Below, in pieces: positions 25,291-34,143 of a stretch of 42,362 bases of DNA (positions are counted from its first letter, which is position 1; each line of letters opens with the position of its first letter). The position numbers and the translations under genes were made by a program. The notes beneath the pieces are model-generated. The model made no database searches, was not told the origin of the DNA, and saw nothing but the letters and a program-made list of their open reading frames with translations. The DNA is from Pseudomonas sp. GM21 (GTDB taxonomy: Bacteria; Pseudomonadota; Gammaproteobacteria; Pseudomonadales; Pseudomonadaceae). The DNA is taken from contig NZ_AKJS01000140.1 of the NCBI RefSeq assembly GCF_000282215.1, positions 1 through 42,362 on the forward strand, in the 5' to 3' direction.

Positions 25291-26167
25291 GTTGTTGTAC
25301 GCCAATGCAGCGACTGCTCGCTGTTTCCAGTTCGCCATCGCAAAGAATCTGGTCTGCCCCACGACGCGACGGTAACAGGTACAGGTGGATGTTTTGCTCC
25401 GAAATGCCCAGGTGCTCCGCCAGTTTGCGGCTGTGCTGAACCATCAATTTCAGGTGCGGCGCCTCCGCAGGTTGTGGCTCTTGAGCGGATAGATGCACAT
25501 GCACATCGTCCATCATGACCGGCGCTTCGAACGCTGGCGGTACCACCTCAAGCGTCGGTGCCAGCCAGCTTCTTCCCACCAGAAAGGCCAATACACCCCA
25601 AAGGGGCAATGCGAGCCACAACCCCCAACGCCTCGGTAACGTTATCGGGTGCACGGGCAGCGCGCCTGAATCGGGCTCGGCTGACGCCGGCATTGCCCCG
25701 ATTGATGGCAGCACGACGGGTACGTCCTCGGCAGCGGCCAGGGTCGATACAGAAGACATAACAGGGGCGAGCGCCTCGCTATCCGTCTCAACCGCGTACG
25801 TGGCAGACACCGCATTCGCAGTGGCTGGCAATTCCTCGACCCTCACGCCATCGGCGAGCTTGTAGCCTATGCGTGGCAAGGTCTGGATGAATTCGCGATC
25901 CGGCTGCAGTTTTTCCAGCGCCAGGCGCAATTGCCGGACAACCTGAGCCAGGCTGTTGTCGGTCACTTCCAGGCCGTATTGGCCCCACGCGCCGGCCATC
26001 AGTTCGCGCTTGCGCACCACCGATCCACCCGACCGGAGCAGCATCGCCAGGCATCGGCTGGCGATTGCACCGATGCGCAAAGGCTCCTCATTGGTTGCTT
26101 CAACGCGAAACAACAGGAAGTTGTTCTCGTCGAATACCAGATGTTCATCAATTAGCAGTTGACCCAT
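25283..26167 (-). CDS. ToxR/CadC-like membrane-anchored winged-helix regulator
   Basis: 294-residue one-component regulator. Residues 5-105 form an OmpR/PhoB-type winged helix (LIDEHLVFDENNFLLF, RCLAMLLRSGGSVVRKRELM, NSLAQVVRQLRLAL, FIQTLPRIGYKL), with no receiver domain. An Ala/Pro/Ser-rich linker (110-178) leads to one membrane segment (181-200, WGLWLALPLWGVLAFLVGRS) and a short periplasmic tail with Cys276 and Cys287, reminiscent of the redox-active pair in ToxR. The start at 26165-26167 (MGQLLIDEH) fits the family; an ATG three codons upstream and a longer frame to 26266 exist, and no strong ribosome site decides. Its stop overlaps the ToxS-like gene. Targets are unknown; the lipoprotein and SYLF genes downstream are candidates. 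Confidence 0.85.
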   Translation of the reverse strand: MGQLLIDEHLVFDENNFLLFRVEATNEEPLRIGAIASRCLAMLLRSGGSVVRKRELMAGAWGQYGLEVTDNSLAQVVRQLRLALEKLQPDREFIQTLPRIGYKLADGVRVEELPATANAVSATYAVETDSEALAPVMSSVSTLAAAEDVPVVLPSIGAMPASAEPDSGALPVHPITLPRRWGLWLALPLWGVLAFLVGRSWLAPTLEVVPPAFEAPVMMDDVHVHLSAQEPQPAEAPHLKLMVQHSRKLAEHLGISEQNIHLYLLPSRRGADQILCDGELETASSRCIGVQQHD

Positions 26168-26293
26168 GTCGACCATCTGTATGAGGCAAAAAGGTAAGTC
26201 GAAGACGTGTCGTCGACCCCTAGAGTTAAGCGGGCATTCGTTGCTTTGGCCAACCTCTTCGCGCAACAGGTGCTGAAAACAAATGTCACCCCA

Positions 26294-27202
26294 TTACACG
26301 GCAATGCTGACGCGCGATCCGATGGCCGCAGCGTCGCCGCAATGTTGCAACAGCTCGTCGAGCTGCGAAAAATGCCGCAAGCCATCCTCCCGGTCAGTGA
26401 GCCGGGTATCGGCTGCGTCATCTTGCAGCGCCAGGGGCACGTCCTTGCCTTTGAAGCTTAGCCGCGCGATTTCGACCAGGCGCCGAAGCATCGGTACGAT
26501 CTGCGCCTGCATCGGTTGCAATTGAAAATGTTCGACGTCTGTCTCGCAGAGTTCGCCCGAGACCGTGAGCAGGTTCAGTAATTGACTGCTGTTTTGTTCA
26601 AGCAGGCGCAATACACCTTGCTGACCTCGCAGCAGATTGCCGTCTTCGAGCAGGGCACGCACCAGCCCCAGAATCGAGACAAGCGGTGCTTTCAGGTCAT
26701 CGCGGGCAAACTGCTCGATGTCGTCGCGCAAATGCGCCAGTGCCAACAGGCCGTTATAGTCGGTCTGCAGCTGTTTGTGCCGCTCCACATGACGTAGCTG
26801 GTTATTGACCCTTAACTGCAACAACTCCGGATCTATGGGCTTGGTCACAAAATTGACCGCACCCAATTCCAGCCCCTGCCGACGGGATGCGGGGTCGGTC
26901 ATCGCGGTGATAAAGATGATGGGAATCCGACTGGCGCGGGGATGGCCGCGCAGGTGCCTGACCAGTTCGAACCCGTCCATGTTCGGCATCATGACATCAA
27001 GTAACAGCAGATCCGGCGGCGTGTCCGAGGTGCAGATGGCCAACGCTTTATGACCATCCTGGGCAACCCGGACCTGATAGTCGTGCATGAACAGCCCTGC
27101 GATCAGGTTCAGGTTGTCCGGTGTGTCGTCGACCACCAGTAGCGTCGGACGTTGATCGTGCTTGACGATAGGGGTCGTCGCCACGGCCTTGGTGGTGATC
27201 AT
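26294..27202 (-). CDS. Receiver fused to degenerate, truncated histidine-kinase domain
   Basis: 302 residues. A normal receiver fills residues 18-135 (Asp25/Asp26, phospho-acceptor Asp69 in LLLLDVMMPNMDG, Lys in FVTKPI). It is followed by a helical DHp-like region in which the usual H-box (HDLKTPL) reads DDLKAPL (167-173), so the phospho-accepting His is Asp168. The C-terminus shows only the start of an ATPase-like region (FSQLDELLQHCGDAAAIGSRVSIAV) and stops before the G-boxes; no remnant of them follows in any frame near the stop. It cannot be an ordinary kinase; it may be a phosphorylation-dependent binding protein for a kinase or for the neighbouring regulators. It lies 41 bases after the cyclase gene, same strand. 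Confidence 0.85.
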   Translation of the reverse strand: MITTKAVATTPIVKHDQRPTLLVVDDTPDNLNLIAGLFMHDYQVRVAQDGHKALAICTSDTPPDLLLLDVMMPNMDGFELVRHLRGHPRASRIPIIFITAMTDPASRRQGLELGAVNFVTKPIDPELLQLRVNNQLRHVERHKQLQTDYNGLLALAHLRDDIEQFARDDLKAPLVSILGLVRALLEDGNLLRGQQGVLRLLEQNSSQLLNLLTVSGELCETDVEHFQLQPMQAQIVPMLRRLVEIARLSFKGKDVPLALQDDAADTRLTDREDGLRHFSQLDELLQHCGDAAAIGSRVSIAV

Positions 27203-27243
27203 CGAAACATCCTGTGATAACGAGTCCAGGTTGAGGGTAGGGT

Positions 27244-28653
27244 TCAGGCGTGCGCAGTTGAGGTGGAATAGGGCAGGGTTTCACTTACATAGCGGTTGCG
27301 GCCTTGCTGCTTGGCTTGATAAAGCAGCAGGTCCCCACGGATCAGCAACGTCTGAACGCTGTCGCCGGGCCCATGCCAGGCGCTGACACCCATGCTGCAG
27401 GTCACGCCAATACGGTTGCCGGCATAGACCAGCGTTGAGCTGCCCAGTGTTTGCACCAGACGATTGGCCATCTGTTGTGCACCTGCCAGATCGGTGTACG
27501 GCAGCACGATGAGGAACTCCTCACCACCAAGGCGGGCGACCAGATCCTCTTGTCGGACTGTCTCGGTCAGCAGTTGTGCAAGGAACTTCAACACCTGATC
27601 TCCGCCGTCATGGCCATAGGTATCATTGACCCGCTTGAAGTGGTCGATATCCAGCATCAATATGCACAACGAACCGAGCTTGCGCGTGGCGCGCGCCAAT
27701 TCCACTTCAGTCAGCGTCATGGCCGCCCGGCGGTTGTACAGGCCGGTGAGGAAGTCGTGGGTGGCCGCCTGATGATGCACCACGCTGGTATTGATCAGAT
27801 GGGTCAACAGCCAGTTGATCAGCAGTAAGCAGGCCAGTATTCCGGCCGCCAACAACAGCCCGAGGCTGTTCATTCTCAGGAACTGCGGCAAAAAATCCGG
27901 TGCCAGTGGATCACTGTAGACGCGCATTTGCAGCCCTTGATGCAGGTTCGCATAGTGGTGAAAAAAGCGGTCTTCGCCTTGCACTTGAATAGGTTGCGAA
28001 ATCGACCAGTCTGCGCCTGTGGCAGGCACAAACTCTGCCTTGCCGGCGATGAAACGTATGTCGAAATACAAAGCAGGCTCTTGGCCGTGTGACACGGCGA
28101 CATGAACGACAAGCCTATCGGTAACCGCTGGCCCCAATACCAGGGGCGGTAGCAGCGGCTGGGGTTGTAACCGGGTTTGCGTTTCCTGGATCACCGCATA
28201 ACGCCTGTCGCAGGTATAGCCCAGAAATTGCCGGCTGGTCATGCGGATACCGCCGTCAATGAGGCTCATGCGTGGCCCCTGCGGTTTGGGCAAAGGAGCC
28301 AGTTGGTGTACCGGCACGCGTAGTGTGTACTTTGATAGCCCCTCGACTTCCGCCGATAACGTCTGCGTGGCCCGTTGCTGGCCGGCGATGTACTCATCCG
28401 GCAGGCAGCCTTGCGGAGGCGGATTTGCCATCAGCAATGATTGTTGCAATTTATGGGTTTGCAGATTGCCCAACAGGTTGGAATAACCCCAGGCGCTTCG
28501 TTGGGACAGCAGTGCTTGCTGACTCTCCAACAGTATGACGTGTTGACTCTGATAGTGATTGACAACGCCAACGACCGTCAGCATCGACAAAACGGCCGCT
28601 ATCATCCAGCAACTACGCTTGATAGCTCGCGCGTGCTCAACGACCCAACTCAT
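27244..28653 (-). CDS. Membrane diguanylate cyclase (GGEEF)
   Basis: 469-residue inner-membrane enzyme predicted to make c-di-GMP from two GTP. Membrane segments at about 14-33 and 263-283 enclose a periplasmic sensor of some 230 residues with no recognised fold (three cysteines: 83, 148 and none near the membrane). The cytoplasmic GGDEF domain has DFLTGLYNRRA, LDIDHFKRVNDTYGHDGGD and the active site GGEEF (376-380). The inhibitory site RQED (367-370) lies exactly five residues before it, so product feedback inhibition is expected. The gene starts 62 bases after the HD-GYP phosphodiesterase gene on the same strand, so opposing enzymes are likely co-expressed. Confidence 0.93.
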   Translation of the reverse strand: MSWVVEHARAIKRSCWMIAAVLSMLTVVGVVNHYQSQHVILLESQQALLSQRSAWGYSNLLGNLQTHKLQQSLLMANPPPQGCLPDEYIAGQQRATQTLSAEVEGLSKYTLRVPVHQLAPLPKPQGPRMSLIDGGIRMTSRQFLGYTCDRRYAVIQETQTRLQPQPLLPPLVLGPAVTDRLVVHVAVSHGQEPALYFDIRFIAGKAEFVPATGADWSISQPIQVQGEDRFFHHYANLHQGLQMRVYSDPLAPDFLPQFLRMNSLGLLLAAGILACLLLINWLLTHLINTSVVHHQAATHDFLTGLYNRRAAMTLTEVELARATRKLGSLCILMLDIDHFKRVNDTYGHDGGDQVLKFLAQLLTETVRQEDLVARLGGEEFLIVLPYTDLAGAQQMANRLVQTLGSSTLVYAGNRIGVTCSMGVSAWHGPGDSVQTLLIRGDLLLYQAKQQGRNRYVSETLPYSTSTAHA

Positions 28654-28715
28654 GTTTTTACTCCAAAGTGACCGCCGGAGACGTTTGTTTCAAATCTGCC
28701 CTTACTCGGCAGCTG

Positions 28716-29840
28716 TTAACCGGTCATGGCCTCAAGGGGCTCTTCGGCAGGGGTATCGGCATAGCGCTCGGCGATTTGTGCGAACTCCTTTTCCAGACCC
28801 GTGAAGGCCGCTGCTACATCCGGATCAAAATGGCGGCCGGCACCGTCGCTGATGATCGACGCTGCCTTTTGGTGAGGCATTTGCGGCTTGTAGACCCGTC
28901 GACTGATGACCGCATCGTAGACATCGGCGACCGCCATCAGGCGGGCGCTGACTGGAATGGCGTCACCGACCAGGCCATTGGGGTAACCGCTGCCATCCCA
29001 TTTTTCGTGATGGCACAGCGCAATTTCCTTGGCGATGCGCAGGAAGGGCACTTGGGCTCCCAACAGTTCCTCGGCGTGTACCAGAGCCTGATAACCCAAC
29101 TGGGCGTGGGTCTTCATGATTTCGAACTCTGCGGGCTCGAAGCGCCCCGGCTTGAGCAGGATGTGGTCTGCAATACCCACCTTGCCGATATCGTGCAGCG
29201 GCGCCGACTTGAACATCAGCTCAATGCTTTGCTCATCCAGGTGTGCGCTGAATCGCGGGTGATCGCGTAGTTTCTCGGCCAGCAACCGGACGTAGTGCTG
29301 CGTGCGCCGCAGGTGGTTGCCAGTCTCGTTGTCGCGGGTCTCGGCCAGCGATGCAAGGGCCAGGATAGTCACGTCATGGGTGGCTTGCAGTTCACAGGTT
29401 CGCGCGAGGACTTCCTGGTCGAGAAAGGTATTTTGCGAACGCAACTGGTCCGTTGTCGCCTTCAGGCGCAGTTGCGTCTGCACTCGCGCCAGCAGAATTC
29501 TCGGGTTGATCGGTTTGAACAGGTAGTCGGTCGCTCCTAGCTCGAACCCCAGGCACTCATCTTCGTCTTGATTGCGGGCGCTCAGAAACATGACCGGTAT
29601 ACCGCACGTATCAGGGTTAGCCTTGAGACGACGGCAGACTTCGTAGCCATCCATGTCGGGCATCATCACATCCAGCAGGATCAAATCGGGTCTCGCCCGG
29701 TTGACGATCTGCAACGCATGGGCACCGCTGGTTGCAATTCGCACGTGATAGCGCTCACTCAGCAACTCACTGATCAGTTGCAGATTGGCCGGCAAATCGT
29801 CGACCACCAACACGCTGGGCCTAGGGGATGAGTTGTTCAA
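28716..29840 (-). CDS. Response regulator with HD-GYP c-di-GMP phosphodiesterase domain (module 2)
   Basis: 374 residues from a TTG start at 29838-29840 (GAGG eight bases upstream; protein begins MNNSSPRPSVLVVDD). The open frame reaches 30107, but the extra 89 residues overlap the intergenic repeat region and the end of the kinase gene and do not look like protein. Receiver: Asp14/Asp15, Asp57 in LILLDVMMPDMDG, Lys in YLFKPI. HD-GYP domain: SLAETRDNETGNHLRRTQHY, HDIGKVGIADH, KTHAQLGYQAL, HHEKWDGSGYP, all intact. It is a close paralogue of the protein at 14788-15945. The kinase of the same module lies upstream (30091-33846), separated by a 250-base gap with its own repeat element. Confidence 0.92.
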   Translation of the reverse strand: MNNSSPRPSVLVVDDLPANLQLISELLSERYHVRIATSGAHALQIVNRARPDLILLDVMMPDMDGYEVCRRLKANPDTCGIPVMFLSARNQDEDECLGFELGATDYLFKPINPRILLARVQTQLRLKATTDQLRSQNTFLDQEVLARTCELQATHDVTILALASLAETRDNETGNHLRRTQHYVRLLAEKLRDHPRFSAHLDEQSIELMFKSAPLHDIGKVGIADHILLKPGRFEPAEFEIMKTHAQLGYQALVHAEELLGAQVPFLRIAKEIALCHHEKWDGSGYPNGLVGDAIPVSARLMAVADVYDAVISRRVYKPQMPHQKAASIISDGAGRHFDPDVAAAFTGLEKEFAQIAERYADTPAEEPLEAMTG

Positions 29841-30014
29841 CTGGACTACCTCGTGACGGGGGCACAGATGGAGCGGTATTGCGGCAGGGGCGAATGCTTT
29901 TGCCGCGGGAGCACGACGGGGAAGGTGTGGACTGTCGTTTCTGCCAAGTGAATGCAGTAACGCATACCCACCACACCTCTGCTCTGAAATGGGCTGAACC
30001 GCCTGCGCCGGGCG

Positions 30015-30051
30015 CTGAAAAACGCTGAAAACTTCTGAACAACAAGTTTTC
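30015..30051. promoter_or_regulatory. Phased TGAAAA boxes upstream of HD-GYP regulator 2
   Basis: TGAAAA at 30015, TGAAAA at 30025 and TGAA at 30035 are spaced exactly 10 bases. The 16-base stretch 30015-30030 (TGAAAAACGCTGAAAA) recurs identically at 33960-33975. The second box also opens a 9-bp inverted repeat, TGAAAACTT/AAGTTTTCA (30025-30033 with 30043-30051). It lies 175 bases upstream of the TTG start. It may be a regulator operator or a phased A-tract bend. Confidence 0.6.
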
Positions 30052-30090
30052 AAAGGCATGAAGCGCGTGATGCCCTGCAATTTCATTTGT

Positions 30091-33000
30091 TCATTGCGCG
30101 GTTCCACAGGCCTGCAGGGCCTCGCTCAAACAGACTTGCGCCCGCTCGAAATCGAAACATTTCACCGCGCCTTCCAGTGGCTGGAAACTGTTTGCAAACG
30201 CGCCACGGAGTAAGCCGGCATGCGAGGAAAAGAACGGCACTGCCTGCGCATCAAAGTCACCCAGAAGCGCGTCGAGATGCTGGCAGATCCGTTGCAACTC
30301 GACGACGTCGACCACTATCGGCGGCGCGGTCTCGACTTCACTGGGCAGCTTCTCCCGCAACTGCGCCAGCAGCGCTTCCAGGGGGCCAGAAAGCGCCTCC
30401 AGAGCGATTCGCAACTCATCCTCGGGTCGCTTGGCGCGCAGAGCCTGCTCCAATGCAGTTGCCGCCTGGGCGACGGCGTCGGCACCGATGGTCGCTGACA
30501 CGCCTTTGCAGCTGTGGGCCAACAATTCGGCTTTATCCAGCTCACCCGCCGCCATCGCCGCGTTTAACTGTTTCAGCACGGGGCTCTGGCTAGCCAGGTA
30601 GTGCTGCAAAATATTCGCATACAGGCTGTGCCTGCCCAGGACCCGGCGCAGTCCCGCTACCATGTCCACACCGTCGAGTTTCAAACCCGTATCAGCACAA
30701 TCCATTTGCGCCATTGAATCGGGCGCGACGGTGCATTTTGGTTGGGACGTCGTCTCATTCAGCCAACGGCGCAAAACGACGTAGAGCGTCTGCGGTTCGA
30801 AGGGCTTGCTGATAAAATCATTCATGCCGGCTGCCAGACAAGCGTCATGATCACGCTTGCTGGCATTGGCGGTCATCGCAACCACGGGCAGGGTGCTCAA
30901 TCCAGGCTGCCCACGCAGCAGACGGGTGGCCTCCAGACCATCGAGCACCGGCATCTGCATGTCCATGAACACCAGGTCATAGCGCTCAGCGGACAATCGA
31001 TTCAGTGCCTGCCGGCCATCCGCTGCGATATCGACGGAACAACCCACCGCCTGCAGTAGTTCGGCGGCGACCTGCTGGTTCAACTCATTGTCTTCTACCA
31101 GTAAAACACGGGTCCCTTCGGCCACCCTCCAGTCGCACGGAGTGACCCCGTCGCACAGGTCATCAATGACATTGCTCTGGGCCAACAGCAGGCGGACCTC
31201 AAACCAGAAGTTGCTGCCTTCACCCAGCACGCTCTGCACACCGACTTGCCCCCCCATCAGCTCGGACAGCTGTTTGGCGATTGCCAGCCCCAGGCCCGTG
31301 CCACCAAAGCGTCGTGTGGTGGAGGTATCCGCCTGCTGGAAGCTCTGGAACATGTTATTCAATTGCTCGGACGAGAGCCCTATGCCGCTATCGGTCACAC
31401 TGAAGTTAAGCAATACGTCATCCGCGCCGGCATGACGCAGGCTCACCTCAACGCGGATCTGCCCACGTTCGGTGAATTTCACAGCATTACTCAGGTAGTT
31501 GAGCAGTATTTGCCGCAGTCGAAGTGGATCGCCACGCAAGCGTTCTGGAACATCCGCAGCGACGTTGATCCGCATATCCAAGCCTTTATCGGCAACACGC
31601 GGGTGTATCTGGTCGAGCACTTCTTCCAGCAATTGGGCCAGGCTGAAGTCGCGGACTTCCAGCTGAAGCTTGCCGGCCTCGATCTTGGAAAAATCCAGAA
31701 TGTCGTTAATGACGCCCAGCAAGTGCCGGCTTGAGCTTTGTACCTTGTTCAAGTAGTCGCGCTGACGGTCGCTCAACTCCGTGCGCAAGGTCAGGTAAGT
31801 CATGCCGATGATGGCGTTCATCGGCGTACGAATCTCGTGGCTCATGTTGGCCAGAAATTCGGACTTGATGCGAGCACTGTCCTCGGCCAATTGCCGCGCC
31901 TGCTCCATCTCTTGCGCCGCCGCGCGCTGGGCGGAAATGTCCTCGATGATCCAGATCGAACCTTGCGACGACAGGTTGCCGGGCGCCACTGCGCGTGCAC
32001 TCACGCTTGCCCAGAAGGTGCTGGCATCCCTGCGGCAAAGCTGCATCTGCTGGTGAACGATTTCGCCGCGGTCCAGCCGCTCGCGAACGTCGGCTTCGAA
32101 CGTCTTCATTGACTCTGTCGACATGACCTGCGCCAACCAGATCAGTGGAGAGCGCTGCAATTGTTCGCCCGCCGCATAACCGAGCAACTCGTCCAGCCGC
32201 GAATTGGCCTGCATGATCTGATTGCCTCGCACCAGCGCAAGACCATAGGGCGCCGAGGTAACAATGGCCTGCTGCTGTTCGTGCGCTTCGCGCAGGTTGC
32301 GTTCTTCTTCTTTGCGCTGGCTCAGATCGCTAATCGCGACGCACAGGCATTGCCCTCGATCCTCTCGCATCGGCAGCAGGCACAGACGCAACTCGGCAGG
32401 AAACTCGCTGCCATCCGCGCGACGGGCGACCACCTCGACCGTATTGAGCGGCTTGTTTGTACGGACCTGCGCGAGCAGATGATCGATGATTTCGAGCTGA
32501 CTGTCGGGTACCAGCGCCCGGTAACACTGGCCGAGCAGGCTGCCGGGTGCATAACCAAAGGTCGCTTCGCTCATCTGGTTCGTCATGATCACGCCGTGCT
32601 CGTCGAACACTAACAGCGCTTTAGGCGCAAACTCGACGATGCCGCGATACCAGCTTTCGGTGGCTTCCAGGGACTGCTGACGCTGTTGCAGGATCAACGC
32701 CTGGCACTTCAATTGCTCCGCCTGTAGGCAGGCCTGGTGCAATAACTGCTGATTGTGCAGGCGCTGCTGCAGCAAATTCAGCAGTGTGCCGAGTTTATTG
32801 GGCAGGCTGTCGAGCAGTTTGAGCTGGGCGAGATCCGGGCGATGGGCGAAAACGAGCTCAAGGCTGGCGAGCTGCTGCCCATCTTGCAGCAGTGGCAAGC
32901 TGTAATGCACTTGGCCGGTATGCCCGACGACGGGGTCGGCATCGAATCGCAAAACCGTCCTGCAATCCAGGAACTTGCCCAGCTTCTGCTGCAACGTCTG

Positions 33001-33846
33001 GGTAAAAGCCTCTCGACTGGCACATAACTGCAGCGCCTGCACCAGCTCGCTGAGACGCCCCTTGACCCAGTGCTTTCGGTGCAGCTCTTCATTGACATCG
33101 ACATAGGCATCGAGCGCTTCGGCCAGGGCCACGACTTCGGTCAGCCCCTGGCGATGCCACGACTTTCCGACGGCTTCGCCAGCATTCATGCGGCGTATGC
33201 GTTCGGACAGACACAGCAGAGGTTTCACCAACTGACGACGCAGAATGACCAAAAATACCAACAGGCCCGCGGCCAACGTAATCAATTGCAGCAGGGCACT
33301 GATGTGGGCGGACAGCTTCGCGTTGTTCCGAGCCGCCTCGAAGTCGCTATTAAAACGTTGGGTAGTCAAGAGTTTCAGCTGATTGAGTGCGTCTGCAAAA
33401 CTCCACTCGGAATTGATGTAAGTGGAACCTGCAAGCGATGTCGGTCCTCCTCGGTGGAAGCTCTCCTTCATTGCCTGACGCTCCATGCCGGTCTGCCTGT
33501 GATCCATTTCCTCGACAGTGGTCAGCAGTTTGTCTTCCGCGTCAGTCAGTCCGATCGTTCGAAAATCGGTGGCGATTTCGTGAAAAGTGCGGTTGTTTTG
33601 CCACTTTTCGTTGTATTGGGTGAGATACATCTCGTCGCCGGTGCTGACATACAGGCGAGCCAGTTGTGTCAGTTCACGGTTGAGGGTAGCCATCAAGGCA
33701 ATATCGGTGAATGTCTGGTGGCGTCGATCAGTGGCTTGCTCGGCCTGCTTGCCGATGTACTCATCCAGACCCACGGAAATCAGGCAAGCAATGAACGCTA
33801 TGCCAAATCCGGCCGAAATGAGTTTGCTCAGACGTTCCAGGCTCAT
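30091..33846 (-). CDS. Hybrid sensor histidine kinase with receiver and HPt (module 2)
   Basis: 1251 residues from the ATG at 33844-33846 (AGGAG five bases upstream; MSLERLSKLIS). Membrane segments at about 9-29 and 183-203 bracket a helical periplasmic sensor; then HAMP-like linker, a divergent GAF-like region (about 270-370), two PAS domains (about 405-525 and 535-650), HisKA with His670 in SHEIRTP, HATPase (NYLSNAVKF, DSGIGLS, GGTGLGLAI), one receiver with Asp962 in VFMDMQMPVLDG, and an HPt domain with His1111 in LLAHSCKGVSATIG. It differs from the kinase at 16003-19989 by having two PAS domains and a single receiver, but otherwise is its counterpart. The HD-GYP regulator downstream is the likely output. 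Confidence 0.95.
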   Translation of the reverse strand: MSLERLSKLISAGFGIAFIACLISVGLDEYIGKQAEQATDRRHQTFTDIALMATLNRELTQLARLYVSTGDEMYLTQYNEKWQNNRTFHEIATDFRTIGLTDAEDKLLTTVEEMDHRQTGMERQAMKESFHRGGPTSLAGSTYINSEWSFADALNQLKLLTTQRFNSDFEAARNNAKLSAHISALLQLITLAAGLLVFLVILRRQLVKPLLCLSERIRRMNAGEAVGKSWHRQGLTEVVALAEALDAYVDVNEELHRKHWVKGRLSELVQALQLCASREAFTQTLQQKLGKFLDCRTVLRFDADPVVGHTGQVHYSLPLLQDGQQLASLELVFAHRPDLAQLKLLDSLPNKLGTLLNLLQQRLHNQQLLHQACLQAEQLKCQALILQQRQQSLEATESWYRGIVEFAPKALLVFDEHGVIMTNQMSEATFGYAPGSLLGQCYRALVPDSQLEIIDHLLAQVRTNKPLNTVEVVARRADGSEFPAELRLCLLPMREDRGQCLCVAISDLSQRKEEERNLREAHEQQQAIVTSAPYGLALVRGNQIMQANSRLDELLGYAAGEQLQRSPLIWLAQVMSTESMKTFEADVRERLDRGEIVHQQMQLCRRDASTFWASVSARAVAPGNLSSQGSIWIIEDISAQRAAAQEMEQARQLAEDSARIKSEFLANMSHEIRTPMNAIIGMTYLTLRTELSDRQRDYLNKVQSSSRHLLGVINDILDFSKIEAGKLQLEVRDFSLAQLLEEVLDQIHPRVADKGLDMRINVAADVPERLRGDPLRLRQILLNYLSNAVKFTERGQIRVEVSLRHAGADDVLLNFSVTDSGIGLSSEQLNNMFQSFQQADTSTTRRFGGTGLGLAIAKQLSELMGGQVGVQSVLGEGSNFWFEVRLLLAQSNVIDDLCDGVTPCDWRVAEGTRVLLVEDNELNQQVAAELLQAVGCSVDIAADGRQALNRLSAERYDLVFMDMQMPVLDGLEATRLLRGQPGLSTLPVVAMTANASKRDHDACLAAGMNDFISKPFEPQTLYVVLRRWLNETTSQPKCTVAPDSMAQMDCADTGLKLDGVDMVAGLRRVLGRHSLYANILQHYLASQSPVLKQLNAAMAAGELDKAELLAHSCKGVSATIGADAVAQAATALEQALRAKRPEDELRIALEALSGPLEALLAQLREKLPSEVETAPPIVVDVVELQRICQHLDALLGDFDAQAVPFFSSHAGLLRGAFANSFQPLEGAVKCFDFERAQVCLSEALQACGTAQ

Positions 33847-34143
33847 GGGCTCTCCTGCGACAACAGTCCCGATCACACGCCGGAAGCTTAATGGGTGAAG
33901 TTAACCGCCATGCCTTTATCAGTGCTGTGAAAACAGCTGATTCAATCGAATCAATCTGATGAAAAACGCTGAAAAGCTGTGAAAGGCCTCTAGGGTAGGG
34001 AGATCGAACAGCTATTCGAACGGCCGGGAAGGTGTGTGAATGCAGGCATACAAGGGTGGCCTTTGGTGAGTTTGACGCGCGTTGACTAACCTCTTTGATA
34101 CTCATTTTGCGAGCGCGAGCGCTTGATTCAGAGGAGGTGCGGC
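33847..34143. other. Divergent intergenic region (hybrid kinase 2 / GFA gene)
   Basis: 297 bases upstream of both genes. It contains the phased TGAAAA element at 33960-33983 and, closer to the kinase side, the small palindrome CTGTGAAAACAG (33925-33936), which carries a further TGAAAA. TTGACG (34072) and TTGACT (34082) are possible -35 hexamers for the GFA gene, but no good -10 is correctly spaced. Confidence 0.5.
33960..33983. promoter_or_regulatory. Phased TGAAAA boxes upstream of hybrid kinase 2
   Basis: TGAAAA at 33960 and 33970 and TGAAAG at 33980, each 10 bases apart. The first 16 bases are identical to those at 30015-30030, and the third box keeps the same spacing. The element is 114 bases upstream of the kinase ATG. 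Confidence 0.6.

Noticed and set aside
29841..30107. 89-residue N-terminal extension of the second HD-GYP regulator
   Set aside because: It runs through the phased repeat and into the kinase gene end; the TTG at 29838-29840 has a GAGG site and directly precedes the receiver.
34072..34102. Sigma-70 promoter for the GFA gene
   Set aside because: TTGACG is present but no acceptable -10 hexamer lies 16-18 bases downstream.
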